A stretch of 64,000 nt of DNA from NCBI RefSeq assembly GCF_019744875.1, contig NZ_JAIETU010000019.1, forward strand, positions 1 to 64,000, written 5' to 3'. Both the position numbers and the translations under genes were made by a program. Shown here in pieces: positions 25,186 through 33,187 of this stretch (positions within the stretch are counted from its first letter, which is position 1; each line of letters starts with the position of its first letter). Source of the DNA: Hyphomicrobium sp. GTDB lineage: Bacteria; Pseudomonadota; Alphaproteobacteria; Rhizobiales; Hyphomicrobiaceae. The notes beneath the pieces were generated by a model. That model ran no database searches. It was not told the origin of the DNA and worked only from the letters and a program-made list of their open reading frames with translations.

Positions 25186-26363
25186 CCTCAGCCCTCGACC
25201 AGTTCAAACCAACGGAAGTCGGCGAGCGGTTGCGGATTGCGCGTGACAACGCGAAGCTTACTCAGGCTCAGGCGGCAGAAGCGATTGGCGTTGCCCGCAC
25301 AACCCTCGTGGCGATTGAAGCAGGACAGCGGCGCATAAAGCTCGACGAACTGCGAGAATTGGCGCGGGTCTACGACACGACCGTCAATGCGCTGCTGCGT
25401 GTGGAAGCCGTCCATGCTGATTTGATGCCGCGCTTTAGAAAGCTCACCACCACCATTCCGGCGGGCGTCGATGACGCGGCGCAGTTACTCAATCATCTAG
25501 CCCGCGCCGAGGTCGAGCTTGAGAATCTGCTGGGTATTAGGCGGGCACGCAACTACCCCGCCGAGCGGGCGATCCTGCCGGGCGATGTAAAACTGCAGGC
25601 CGAGCAGGATGCGTTGGAACTCCGCCAGCAGCTGGGCCTGGGTATCGGGCCTATTCAAGACATCGTCGCCTTGCTGGAGCTGCAACTCGGCGTTCGCGTT
25701 TTCGTGCGCCGGTTACCGGATCGCATCTCCGGGCTCTTTGCTTTCGATGAGGCGACGGGTGCCTGCATACTGCTGAATGGTAACCATCCGCGCGGACGCA
25801 GAGCTCTGACCGCAGCCCATGAGCTTGGCCATTTGGTGACCCGTCAACCCGCCGAGGTGCTCGACGAGGAGCAGATCGAAGAAAGCAGGGAGGAGCGGTA
25901 TGCCCATGCTTTCGCGCGAAGCTTTATGATGCCCGCGCGCGCCGTGATGGCTCATTTCAAAGAACTGACGGCAGGCGCGAAGAATTTGAGCAGACGACAC
26001 GTCATCGAGCTGGCGCATCTTTTCGGCGTTTCGCGAGAGGCACTCGTCCGGCGATTGCAGGAGCTGCGGCTGGTTCCAGCAGGAGCCTGGGACTGGTTCG
26101 AAAAGAACGGCGGCATCTCCAATGAGCAAGAGCGAGAAGTCCTGGGTGACCGGGTCGTCAACGACCGCCTGCGCGAGGAAACGAGGTTGCCAACCACGGT
26201 CCGGCTTAGTCTCCTCGCCGGCGCGGCTTCGAGGCAGGGACTTCTGAGCGAAGGGCAGCTGGCAAGCCTTCTGCATCTTGATCGGGTGGAGTTGCGCCGC
26301 ATGATTCAGGCCGACGAAGCAGAGGGGAGCAATGGCGATGACGCCCCCGAGCTCCTGGCCTGA
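25182..26363 (+). CDS. XRE regulator fused to ImmA/IrrE-type metallopeptidase
   Basis: 393 residues, starting at an ATG that overlaps the previous stop (ATGA). Residues 10-66 are a Cro/CI helix-turn-helix (LRIARDNAKLTQAQAAEAIGV). The peptidase motif HELGH (His213, Glu214, His217) follows, with a distal EERYAHAFARSFMMP that supplies the third ligand region. ImmA-type peptidases cleave repressors, and fused forms often act as antitoxin or regulator. Here it is followed by a PIN nuclease overlapping by 32 bases, so the pair may form a toxin-antitoxin unit inside the operon. Confidence 0.88.
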   Translation: MTSALDQFKPTEVGERLRIARDNAKLTQAQAAEAIGVARTTLVAIEAGQRRIKLDELRELARVYDTTVNALLRVEAVHADLMPRFRKLTTTIPAGVDDAAQLLNHLARAEVELENLLGIRRARNYPAERAILPGDVKLQAEQDALELRQQLGLGIGPIQDIVALLELQLGVRVFVRRLPDRISGLFAFDEATGACILLNGNHPRGRRALTAAHELGHLVTRQPAEVLDEEQIEESREERYAHAFARSFMMPARAVMAHFKELTAGAKNLSRRHVIELAHLFGVSREALVRRLQELRLVPAGAWDWFEKNGGISNEQEREVLGDRVVNDRLREETRLPTTVRLSLLAGAASRQGLLSEGQLASLLHLDRVELRRMIQADEAEGSNGDDAPELLA

Positions 26364-26946
26364 GTTAGAAATCCCGATCGTGCTTGATGCAAGTGCGGTC
26401 ATCAATCTCAACGGCTCCGGCGCGGCACTTGCGATCCTTTCTGCGATCGGCCGTGATTTTGTCGTGCCTCAAGACGTCCACGATGAGCTGAGACGTGGCG
26501 CGTCGAGCGTGCGCCGTGATTTCGAAGTGCTGGACGATCTGATCGCTCGGAAAATCATACTGCGTCAGGACATCAGTGCTGCCGGAGCCGACTTGTTTGA
26601 ATCTCTGACGGTCGGGCCGTCGGCGATGACGCTGGACGACGGCGAAGCGGCGACCATCGCTCTGGCGTTCGAGTTGGGCGGCGCGGCGGTCATCGATGAG
26701 AGCAAAGGCAGGCGTTTGGCTCTCCAGTTCGCATCTGGCGTGCCACTGCTGGCGAGCGTGGAGTTTTTCAGCCATCCGGTCGTCGAGAACGCGCTGGGTC
26801 GCAATCTGGCCGATGCCGTATTCAACGCCCTGCAACAAGCCAGGATGCAGGTTCTCCCATCCCATCACGATTGGATAGTGCAGCTGCTGGGCCCAGAGCG
26901 CGCGCCGCTCTGCCTCAGCCTGCCTCGATCTGTACGTCAGCCATAA
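26332..26946 (+). CDS. PIN-domain nuclease
   Basis: 204 residues. Start at the ATG at 26332, inside the end of the peptidase gene. Acidic residues typical of PIN ribonucleases are visible: Asp19 in VLDASAVINL, Glu52 in VHDELRR, Asp102-Asp103 in LDDGEAATIALA and Asp122 in VIDESKGRRLA. Resembles the DUF3368-like PIN group. It is the last gene of the four-gene overlapping operon and the likely toxic effector, with the XRE-ImmA protein as control. Confidence 0.83.
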   Translation: MAMTPPSSWPELEIPIVLDASAVINLNGSGAALAILSAIGRDFVVPQDVHDELRRGASSVRRDFEVLDDLIARKIILRQDISAAGADLFESLTVGPSAMTLDDGEAATIALAFELGGAAVIDESKGRRLALQFASGVPLLASVEFFSHPVVENALGRNLADAVFNALQQARMQVLPSHHDWIVQLLGPERAPLCLSLPRSVRQP

Positions 26947-27039
26947 ATTTCACAGCCCTTAGAAGCACTCGCCAGCCGGCGGTCTTGCCGTGTGCGTGAT
27001 CCGCTGTTTTGCGTCGTTTCCTCCTATTCAAGACACCCA

Positions 27040-27122
27040 ACCATCGGAGCCTTCCCTCGGGGCATGGTGGCGGCGGGAGCCCGAAAGGCTCCGATGGTCG
27101 GGGCCTCCTTTGAAAACGGAGG
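27040..27122 (+). promoter_or_regulatory. Structured 5' leader with ribosome-site hairpin
   Basis: A 19-pair stem: ACCATCGGAGCCTT (27040-27053) with AAGGCTCCGATGGT (27085-27098), and inside it TCGGG (27057-27061) with CCCGA (27080-27084). Then CCTCC (27104-27108) can pair with the ribosome site GGAGG (27118-27122) of the 27131 gene. No T tract, so not a terminator. The layout suggests translation control. Confidence 0.6.
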
Positions 27123-27130
27123 AAACAACC

Positions 27131-27307
27131 ATGCTCATCATCTCACGCAACAAAGCGGCGTCCTGCACCGACAGCGAGCTGCACTCTTTCCTGAGAGTGC
27201 TGTTCAACGATCTGGCCAATGACGCATGCGATGAAAGCAGTCAGCGCTGCTGCCACGCCTCGATCGAGGCGGTGCGCGCAGAGCAGGCACAACCGCGGCG
27301 GGGCTAA
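27131..27307 (+). CDS. Unknown 58-residue protein
   Basis: Start at 27131 behind GGAGGAAACAACC. The sequence begins MLIISRNKAASCTDSELHSF and has four cysteines. Short proteins of this kind are common next to mobilisation genes; no function is known. It is preceded by a long structured leader and followed by a palindromic hairpin. Confidence 0.6.
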   Translation: MLIISRNKAASCTDSELHSFLRVLFNDLANDACDESSQRCCHASIEAVRAEQAQPRRG

Positions 27308-27318
27308 TAGCCCCGCCG
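27296..27318. terminator. Bidirectional hairpin between convergent genes
   Basis: CGGCGGGGCTA (27296-27306) and TAGCCCCGCCG (27308-27318) form a perfect palindrome between the 27131 gene and the relaxase stop. No T tract. Confidence 0.55.
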
Positions 27319-27319
27319 T

Positions 27320-28729
27320 CTAGTCGCGCTCCCGCCCCCGGTCGCGGCCTCGTGTATTACTCTGCTCGGCGGTCTTTTCCCGCTCAGCCCTTGCCATGGC
27401 CTTGAGCTTTTCGAAATAGCTCTCCGCACTTGCTGCCTGTTTGAACGTCTCTCGATGTTCGTGCGAAGCGCGCAACTGCGCATAGGCCTCAGCGCGTTCC
27501 TGCCGGAGCGCCGACCATTGCGCGCGCAGTTTGGCGCGGTCGGCGCTGTGGCCAAGAACAAGCGAAGAGCGTTCGGCGATGAATAACTTTGCCGCCGAAT
27601 GAAGCCGCAGGCGGTGCTCGGCATGAATCGGCAGGACTTCGCGGCGGATGGCCTGGCGCTGGCGATTCTGCATCGCCGCCCGGCGCATTGCGTGCTCTTC
27701 CTGCAAAATCTGCTTTCGCGCCTCTGCCGAGAACATGCTGTTCCAGATCAGGCTGGCTCCCTGGATGCGATCGCCTTCCAGTATGCTCCGCCAGTGGCCG
27801 ATCGTCCGAAGAACCGAACGGGCGCGGCCCAGCAGGGACCGCTCGTCCTGCGCCAGACGCGCCAAGTCCTCCTGCTCGCGGCGGCGGTTGTCACGCCAGA
27901 GCGGCCTGAACTCCTGCACGATCAGCTCTCGCGCCCGGACGCGCGCCTTGGCAAAAGACTGTGCGATCTCGCGGCGTTGCACGCGAAATCCATCTTCCAG
28001 CGCCTGCCATTCGCGGCGGTGACGATTGATGGTGGATCGCATCGACCGGCCGACAACGACCATGCGGGCGCGGAGCTTCTCGCGGATCTGCTGTGTCTTG
28101 TCCGGATTGTCGTTGGCGGCTTCGCGCGCGAGACGCTCGGCCTTCATGATCTGCCACGGGATGCCCTTCGCGGCGCGCGTGAACTCACCGCGCTCGCGGG
28201 CCTCGTTGTTGAGGACGCGATCCTCGCAATAGATTTTTCCGCGCTCCTCCTCATAGCGCTGTGCCCATTTGGAGAGTTTTAGCTTCTCCTTTGAGCTGGA
28301 CAGCATGCGTCCGTCCCGCGGCGAGACGCGGTTGATGAGCAGGTGGATATGCGGATGGGCCGAGTCGCTATGGGCAATGATAAGGGCCTGCCTGTCGGAA
28401 GCGCCGATGGCCTTGAGCGCGCCTTCGGCAGCGGCCAGCATCTGCTCGCGGTCGAGGTGCTCTGCTTCTTCGGGATGCCAGGACAGGACGAGATGCAGGA
28501 CGCTCTGGGCGCTCTTGCGGCCTGTCGCCTTGATGCCCGCATTCTCCTTCAGCCGCTCGGCGTCCATCGCGGTCGCGGCCATCACGCGCCAGGCGGTTTG
28601 CGGGCTGGACGAGGCGAGATTGCGGACTTCCGTCCATGCCACGCGGGCGCGCGTATCCGCACCGATATCCTGAAGCAGATAGCCGGCTGCGCCTTTGAAC
28701 GAACTGCCGCGGATAAGCTTAGGAACCAT
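27320..28729 (-). CDS. MOBP-type relaxase
   Basis: 469 residues. The histidine triad of relaxases is visible in HSDSAHPHIHLLI (His120, Asp122, His125, His127, His129), and Tyr17 in GAAGYLLQD is a possible nicking tyrosine. The C-terminal half is long, charged coiled coil. The enzyme nicks oriT and stays bound to the strand to lead transfer. Its start overlaps the mobC end by 11 bases. The secretion apparatus is not in the window, so it may rely on a helper. Confidence 0.9.
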   Translation of the reverse strand: MVPKLIRGSSFKGAAGYLLQDIGADTRARVAWTEVRNLASSSPQTAWRVMAATAMDAERLKENAGIKATGRKSAQSVLHLVLSWHPEEAEHLDREQMLAAAEGALKAIGASDRQALIIAHSDSAHPHIHLLINRVSPRDGRMLSSSKEKLKLSKWAQRYEEERGKIYCEDRVLNNEARERGEFTRAAKGIPWQIMKAERLAREAANDNPDKTQQIREKLRARMVVVGRSMRSTINRHRREWQALEDGFRVQRREIAQSFAKARVRARELIVQEFRPLWRDNRRREQEDLARLAQDERSLLGRARSVLRTIGHWRSILEGDRIQGASLIWNSMFSAEARKQILQEEHAMRRAAMQNRQRQAIRREVLPIHAEHRLRLHSAAKLFIAERSSLVLGHSADRAKLRAQWSALRQERAEAYAQLRASHEHRETFKQAASAESYFEKLKAMARAEREKTAEQSNTRGRDRGRERD

Positions 28730-29075
28730 AGCGCGCCGCGACCTCGTCGAGCAGAGTGGTGAGGCGGCCGGCGATGGCTTTCCAGAATGGCGGAAGGTCC
28801 CGGCCGCGATGCACGGCGCGGGCGAGCTGGTTCACGTTATTGCCGATGGCATTGAGCTCGCTGATGAGAGCGGCGTCGGCGCGGGCGCGTGCGGGCTTGA
28901 CCGCGAGCCCGATGGCCGCGCGGCGCATATATTCCGCTTCGGTCAGGCCGGCGGCCGCAGCTTGCACGCGAATGTATTCCGCCTCCGCAAGGGTGAGGCG
29001 GATATTCATCTGCGAGCAGCGGCGTTCGTTCGGCTGCTTGACCGGTCGGCCTGTCTTTTGAGCGGGGCCACGCAT
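28719..29075 (-). CDS. mobC: MobC-like mobilisation protein
   Basis: 118 residues from the ATG at 29075, behind GGAAGGAG; a frame to 29477 exists but runs through the hairpins. RLTLAEAEYIRVQAAAAGL suggests a ribbon-helix-helix and LNAIGNNVNQLARAVHRG is the MobC signature. It would help the relaxase melt oriT. Coupled to the relaxase gene. Confidence 0.9.
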   Translation of the reverse strand: MRGPAQKTGRPVKQPNERRCSQMNIRLTLAEAEYIRVQAAAAGLTEAEYMRRAAIGLAVKPARARADAALISELNAIGNNVNQLARAVHRGRDLPPFWKAIAGRLTTLLDEVAARYGS

Positions 29076-29119
29076 TTCTCTCCTTCCTTTCACTGCCCAC
29101 AACACACGTCCTCGCAAAG

Positions 29120-29466
29120 CAGAGCGGGTCCAGGGCACGCCCTGGCCGCAGTGGAGCGGCGGTCCGCTCCTCGCAGAGTGCAGAGACGGCGAAGACTGTC
29201 TCTGCCCTGGGTTGTCAGGGGCAGGGACGCTCCTGACTCGGCACCGGGGCCGAGACGCCGGTGCTGGGTTGAGGGGCAGGCACACGCCCCTTATCGCGGG
29301 TCCAGGGGGTGCGATCACCCCATGGGCCGAGAGGGTTGAGGGAGACGGGCAACGTCTCCTCACCAGATGAGCCGGAGGATGGGAGCAGTCAGGAACGGAA
29401 AGCGCAGCTTTCATCCTGAATTGCGACCCCGAAGGCGGAGTTTTTGCATAGCAAAAACACATCTGG
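29120..29466. other. oriT candidate: run of ten hairpins with MOBP-like nic
   Basis: Successive inverted repeats: 29130-29145, 29153-29170, 29180-29205, 29214-29237, 29241-29264, 29272-29291, 29306-29321, 29337-29362, 29389-29419 and 29440-29458; CCAGATG (29363-29369) and CATCTGG (29460-29466) enclose the last two. The ninth has GAAAGC-GCA-GCTTTC followed by ATCCTG (29413-29418), the MOBP nic core. It lies directly upstream of mobC-relaxase. No gene is seen in 29076-29623; the rest is A+T-rich. Confidence 0.65.
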
Positions 29467-29623
29467 CTCCTCGTCAACGAGGGTAATTTGCCATAATGCG
29501 TTTATTGATCTCAAGGATTATGAAAAGAGAATTGAATCAGATCGCCGCAACACTGCAGCTTATATGATCAAATCGGAATCGCAATTTATAACAACATACA
29601 TGCTGATGTATGCGATTGCTGAA

Positions 29624-30796
29624 TTATTCTTCGTCTGAGGGTGAACGGCTGGGCAGGTTCGTTGAGGGTGAGTCGTCAAGCGCTCTCACAAGAATTGCGC
29701 GGTCGTAGCGAGCGCGGTCTGACACGCGGCCCCAACTATGGGCACAGTGGGGAGCCAGCTTTAGTGGCTGAGCAGCTAGCTCCTTGTCGATGCCTGCAAT
29801 CTCATAACCATGATGGAAACGCGCGAGCCACGGCCTAAAATGCGGAAGCATGCTGGCGTTGGAGTTAAACGGCATCGGGAAGTTTGTGGAAAGGGCATAG
29901 TGGTTTTGCTCCGGCAAATTAAAGAAGCGGCAGGTGGTAGTAACAATATCGGGAAAGTCGAGGCACCTGAAAGCGTCATCCTCGAAATAGGGTATCGTTC
30001 GCCTGACCAGGGTGATAGCCGCGTCGGGCCAACCGAATATCCGGTTGCCTGCAGAGGTCACCATCAGGTAGCCCGATAAAATATGGAAGAAACCATCGCG
30101 GCCAATATCAAGACAATCAAGCAGGTCTTCACCCATGTAGTTCTTGGCGAGTTCGGCTTTGGAAGGACGGGCCGCAAATACATCGACCGGCCCAAAGCCA
30201 TCGCTCACTTTTCCAATCTGGATGAAGAGCAGCCACGGGTAGATAATCATCTCCTCGATATGCCGGACCTCCCGTTGTCCGGGGACTTCACAGAAGAGCT
30301 GGCCGTAGACAGTGTGGCTGAGGAGAGTGTGGAGCGCCTGCTTCTGTTCGCCGGTGTAGACGCTGGATCTAAGCGCGCGGATCATCGCATCCCGCAGATA
30401 GCCCTCCTGCTGTTCAAGCAGCACATGGCGGATATCGTCAGGAAGGGTCGTTTGGTCGAGCGAGCGGATGAATTGATCGACATACTGAAACTTCCGGTCT
30501 CCGAGGATGCTCCGGTAGCCGAGCCAGTGCTTGAGATCGTCTTTGGTTAGGACCTTGCAGTCGCGGCCAGCAATGGCAATACGCAGTTTCTCCATGCCGA
30601 AGCCGGTGTGCTGCTTGTAGAGCAGCAGGATCTGGCGCGCCGTCTCCTTCATTGCGTCGGGAAATACGAGGCTCGACCGGTCGTGCAAGGCGGGCCGGGC
30701 GGCTCGTTCGGCTGACGGTACAGAAGCTGATTTGCGGCCGAGGGGAACAGTCTTCCCCGTGAACTTCCCCGGAGTGTTCCCTTCATTGTCTCTCAT
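29624..30796 (-). CDS. Unknown 390-residue protein
   Basis: Start chosen at 30796 (MRDNEGNTPGKF), since the frame to 31102 runs antisense to another gene. It has a helical N-terminal domain (QILLLYKQHTGFGMEKLRIAI, KVLTKDDLKHWLGYRS) and a larger second part with many aromatic residues (MIIYPWLLFIQIGKV, FHHGYEIAGIDKEL). No signal peptide or catalytic motif. Divergent from the 30843 gene, with a short shared promoter region. Confidence 0.7.
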   Translation of the reverse strand: MRDNEGNTPGKFTGKTVPLGRKSASVPSAERAARPALHDRSSLVFPDAMKETARQILLLYKQHTGFGMEKLRIAIAGRDCKVLTKDDLKHWLGYRSILGDRKFQYVDQFIRSLDQTTLPDDIRHVLLEQQEGYLRDAMIRALRSSVYTGEQKQALHTLLSHTVYGQLFCEVPGQREVRHIEEMIIYPWLLFIQIGKVSDGFGPVDVFAARPSKAELAKNYMGEDLLDCLDIGRDGFFHILSGYLMVTSAGNRIFGWPDAAITLVRRTIPYFEDDAFRCLDFPDIVTTTCRFFNLPEQNHYALSTNFPMPFNSNASMLPHFRPWLARFHHGYEIAGIDKELAAQPLKLAPHCAHSWGRVSDRARYDRAILVRALDDSPSTNLPSRSPSDEE

Positions 30797-30842
30797 GTCC
30801 GACCGTCCGCTTGTGGGCTTTCGGCGATGTGAAGGCACGAAC

Positions 30843-31211
30843 ATGAAGACTTCAACACAAAAGAGAAGCCTGGGGGGCGGCCTGCGGAGCTGGATGCCCG
30901 ACTCCCTGTGCAATGACGCGGAATGCGTTGGCGCATTCACGGCTCTGTGCGTGGGCAAGGGCGCGCAGCTCCTACAGGCGCAAGCACGCCGCGGGATCGC
31001 CGTCGAGCGGATCGGCGAAGTCCCGTTCTCAGCCATCATTCCCAACACGCTTAGCAAGCAAGATATCGAGCGCATCGCTTTGCGCGTCGGGGCCGATGCC
31101 ATGCACGCCTATGCGCTCCGCCGGGTACTGGCGGAAGGCGGCGATTCCGAACTTCCAGAAATCAACCGACTGGTGCGGCACGTGATGTCTGCCGCCGCAG
31201 CCGACCAATAA
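30843..31211 (+). CDS. Unknown 122-residue protein
   Basis: Start at 30843 behind GAAGG. Basic head (MKTSTQKRSLGGGLRSWM), then a helical body ending NRLVRHVMSAAAADQ. First gene of a run that ends with the coupling protein at 33187, 24 bases before the membrane protein gene, so a mobilisation-associated role is inferred. Confidence 0.65.
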   Translation: MKTSTQKRSLGGGLRSWMPDSLCNDAECVGAFTALCVGKGAQLLQAQARRGIAVERIGEVPFSAIIPNTLSKQDIERIALRVGADAMHAYALRRVLAEGGDSELPEINRLVRHVMSAAAADQ

Positions 31212-31235
31212 CGAGCCGAGAGGAGGCGAGTTTCC

Positions 31236-32540
31236 ATGTCCATTTTTAGCAATCGCGGTCAGCCGAAGGCTCCCACACTCAAGTGGAAGATCGGCATGCA
31301 CCCCGATGATGATCCCGAGCACCAAATGATGGAGCGCGAGCGGCTGTGGGAATCCGCGGGCGCTCAGGCGGCGTTGAAGGTCACGCTCGTTTTGCTCACC
31401 TTCATCAGCGGCTACATGTGCTTCGAGGGCGTGCTCGCGGAACGCGAGCGCGACATGGGCCTGAGCTTCGAAGCCGTGACGCATGCCGTACTGGTAGCCG
31501 CGGCCGTTACGGTCACGCTGTTCGTCGGCTGGCATATCATCCTGGGTCTGACACCCCGCATGCGCCGCTGGTACCTCCGGCTTGCAGCGTATGTGTTCGC
31601 AATCATCTTCACGGCATGGGCGCTTGCCGTTTCGACCTGGTACAACTTCGTCGGCCTATCGGGTCACGCCTCGCTCATCCTGTATATGAGCGAGGCCGTC
31701 GACAACATGGCTGAGACGGTCGACACGGTTACTGCACAGGCCTCCCGGGCTCGTGCCGTTATTCCGGCACTGCAGTCCGTAGCGGCCAGCACGTGCGCCT
31801 CTTATGAAGCGGAAATCACGCAAGGCCTCGGCACGGGCAGCAAGGGCGTGGGCAAGTACAGCCAGGCGCTGCTCGCAGCGTGCACGGCAACGCGCACATC
31901 GGCAGAAAGTCTCGACGCGAAGTCATCGGAGATCGAGCAGCAGGCCGCGGGCCTGGGCACCGCGCTGCAGACGCTGTCGAGCGCCGTCAACGAACGCGTG
32001 GTTCCGGTGCTCGATCGCGAAGCGGCGTTCCGCAAGGGTCAGGCGGATGTTGAGACGCTGCTGCGCAGCGTGCGCAACGCGCGCCTGCGTGAAACGGCAG
32101 AAGCAGCGCTGGCTGCGCTCAAGTCCAGCGTGCCGAACATGCCCGATGACGGAGGCACCTTCGGCGCGAAGCAGCGTGCGCTGCTGGATGCGCTGCGCGA
32201 GCAGGTTTCCGGGGCAATCACAGCGCTCGAAGCGGTGCTTGCCGCAATGCCGGACGACAACGCGGGCTCATCTCGTCGCGCCGAGCGCGTCACGCTGACG
32301 GACGTGTCGCTCCGCTACATCCTGCGCTCGATCCCTAATCTGGCGCTGGCTGTCGGCATCGATCTCTTTCCGCTCATCATGATGGCCTTCCTCGAACTGG
32401 CGGCGGCCGGCAAGCGCCGCCGCCAGCAGAAGTCGAGATTCAACGGCTTCCTCGATCTCGATCCGACGATCCCGGACGCGCTGCTCAGCAAGTCCGGATC
32501 GGGCTCGACGAAAGACAGCCGTGGAAAGGATCGCGGCTGA
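31236..32540 (+). CDS. Membrane protein with long periplasmic or cytoplasmic helical domain
   Basis: 434 residues. Three membrane helices near the N-terminus (VTLVLLTFISGYMCF, VLVAAAVTVTLFVGWHIIL, LAAYVFAIIFTAWALAV), a 200-residue Ala-rich coiled coil, and one helix near the end (NLALAVGIDLFPLIMMAFLEL). AGGAGGCG precedes the start. Together with its neighbours it may form an envelope complex around the coupling protein. No family is recognised. Confidence 0.75.
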   Translation: MSIFSNRGQPKAPTLKWKIGMHPDDDPEHQMMERERLWESAGAQAALKVTLVLLTFISGYMCFEGVLAERERDMGLSFEAVTHAVLVAAAVTVTLFVGWHIILGLTPRMRRWYLRLAAYVFAIIFTAWALAVSTWYNFVGLSGHASLILYMSEAVDNMAETVDTVTAQASRARAVIPALQSVAASTCASYEAEITQGLGTGSKGVGKYSQALLAACTATRTSAESLDAKSSEIEQQAAGLGTALQTLSSAVNERVVPVLDREAAFRKGQADVETLLRSVRNARLRETAEAALAALKSSVPNMPDDGGTFGAKQRALLDALREQVSGAITALEAVLAAMPDDNAGSSRRAERVTLTDVSLRYILRSIPNLALAVGIDLFPLIMMAFLELAAAGKRRRQQKSRFNGFLDLDPTIPDALLSKSGSGSTKDSRGKDRG

Positions 32541-32605
32541 CGCTCACGCAAAATGGGCGGGTCGCCGGCCCGCTCAATCCCCACAGCTCTTAAAGGGTCA
32601 AAACC

Positions 32606-33187
32606 ATGAAGATCATCAGCAAGTATGTCGGCCGTGCGCTGCTTCTCAGCGTCCTCACCATTGTGACAATGGCGGCGGGCTCACTCATCGCCTACGCCAT
32701 CGCTCACAAGTTCATTCCGCCGAATGATCCGTTTTGGACCGATGCCCGCTGTGCGCTGGGCCTTCCAACCCAGCAAGATGTCAAGTGCATCCAGGTCGAG
32801 ATCGACGCCGCGGTGCAGCGTGGCAAAGAGATCGAGGCCAAGCTGAATGCCGATATCAGGGCGCAAACCATCGCGAAGGAAGCCGCCGAACGTGCTGCGG
32901 CGGGGAACGACATGGTGTTCGAGAGCGGCGACGCTCACAACGGCAAGACCCTTGTAGTCGGCGCTCTCTACTCCGACAGCGCGGCGCGTTCCGGTCTGCT
33001 TGTGGCCTATTGCTGGGCTATCGAAGACCAGGGCGGTCTTGACCCGCGCGTACCGCTCGCCCGGCGTGAAGCGGATGGAAGAATAGTGCCGCTGCCTGTT
33101 GATGCGGCTGGAATGGCGCGCTTCCAGTGGAGCGCTGCCGATTTGGAGACCGCCCGCAACCTTTGCCCGTGGTCGAAGGTCTCGTAA
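32606..33187 (+). CDS. Membrane-anchored protein, unknown
   Basis: 193 residues with one N-terminal membrane segment (LLLSVLTIVTMAAGSLIAYAIA), then a soluble domain with four cysteines and a coiled-coil stretch (DAAVQRGKEIEAKLNADIRA). The stop shares a base with the start of the coupling protein (TAATG), which points to translational coupling and a joint function. Confidence 0.72.
   Translation: MKIISKYVGRALLLSVLTIVTMAAGSLIAYAIAHKFIPPNDPFWTDARCALGLPTQQDVKCIQVEIDAAVQRGKEIEAKLNADIRAQTIAKEAAERAAAGNDMVFESGDAHNGKTLVVGALYSDSAARSGLLVAYCWAIEDQGGLDPRVPLARREADGRIVPLPVDAAGMARFQWSAADLETARNLCPWSKVS

Noticed and set aside
27599-28282. A 227-residue plus-strand frame opposite the relaxase.
   Set aside because: Antisense to a well-supported gene; no ribosome site.
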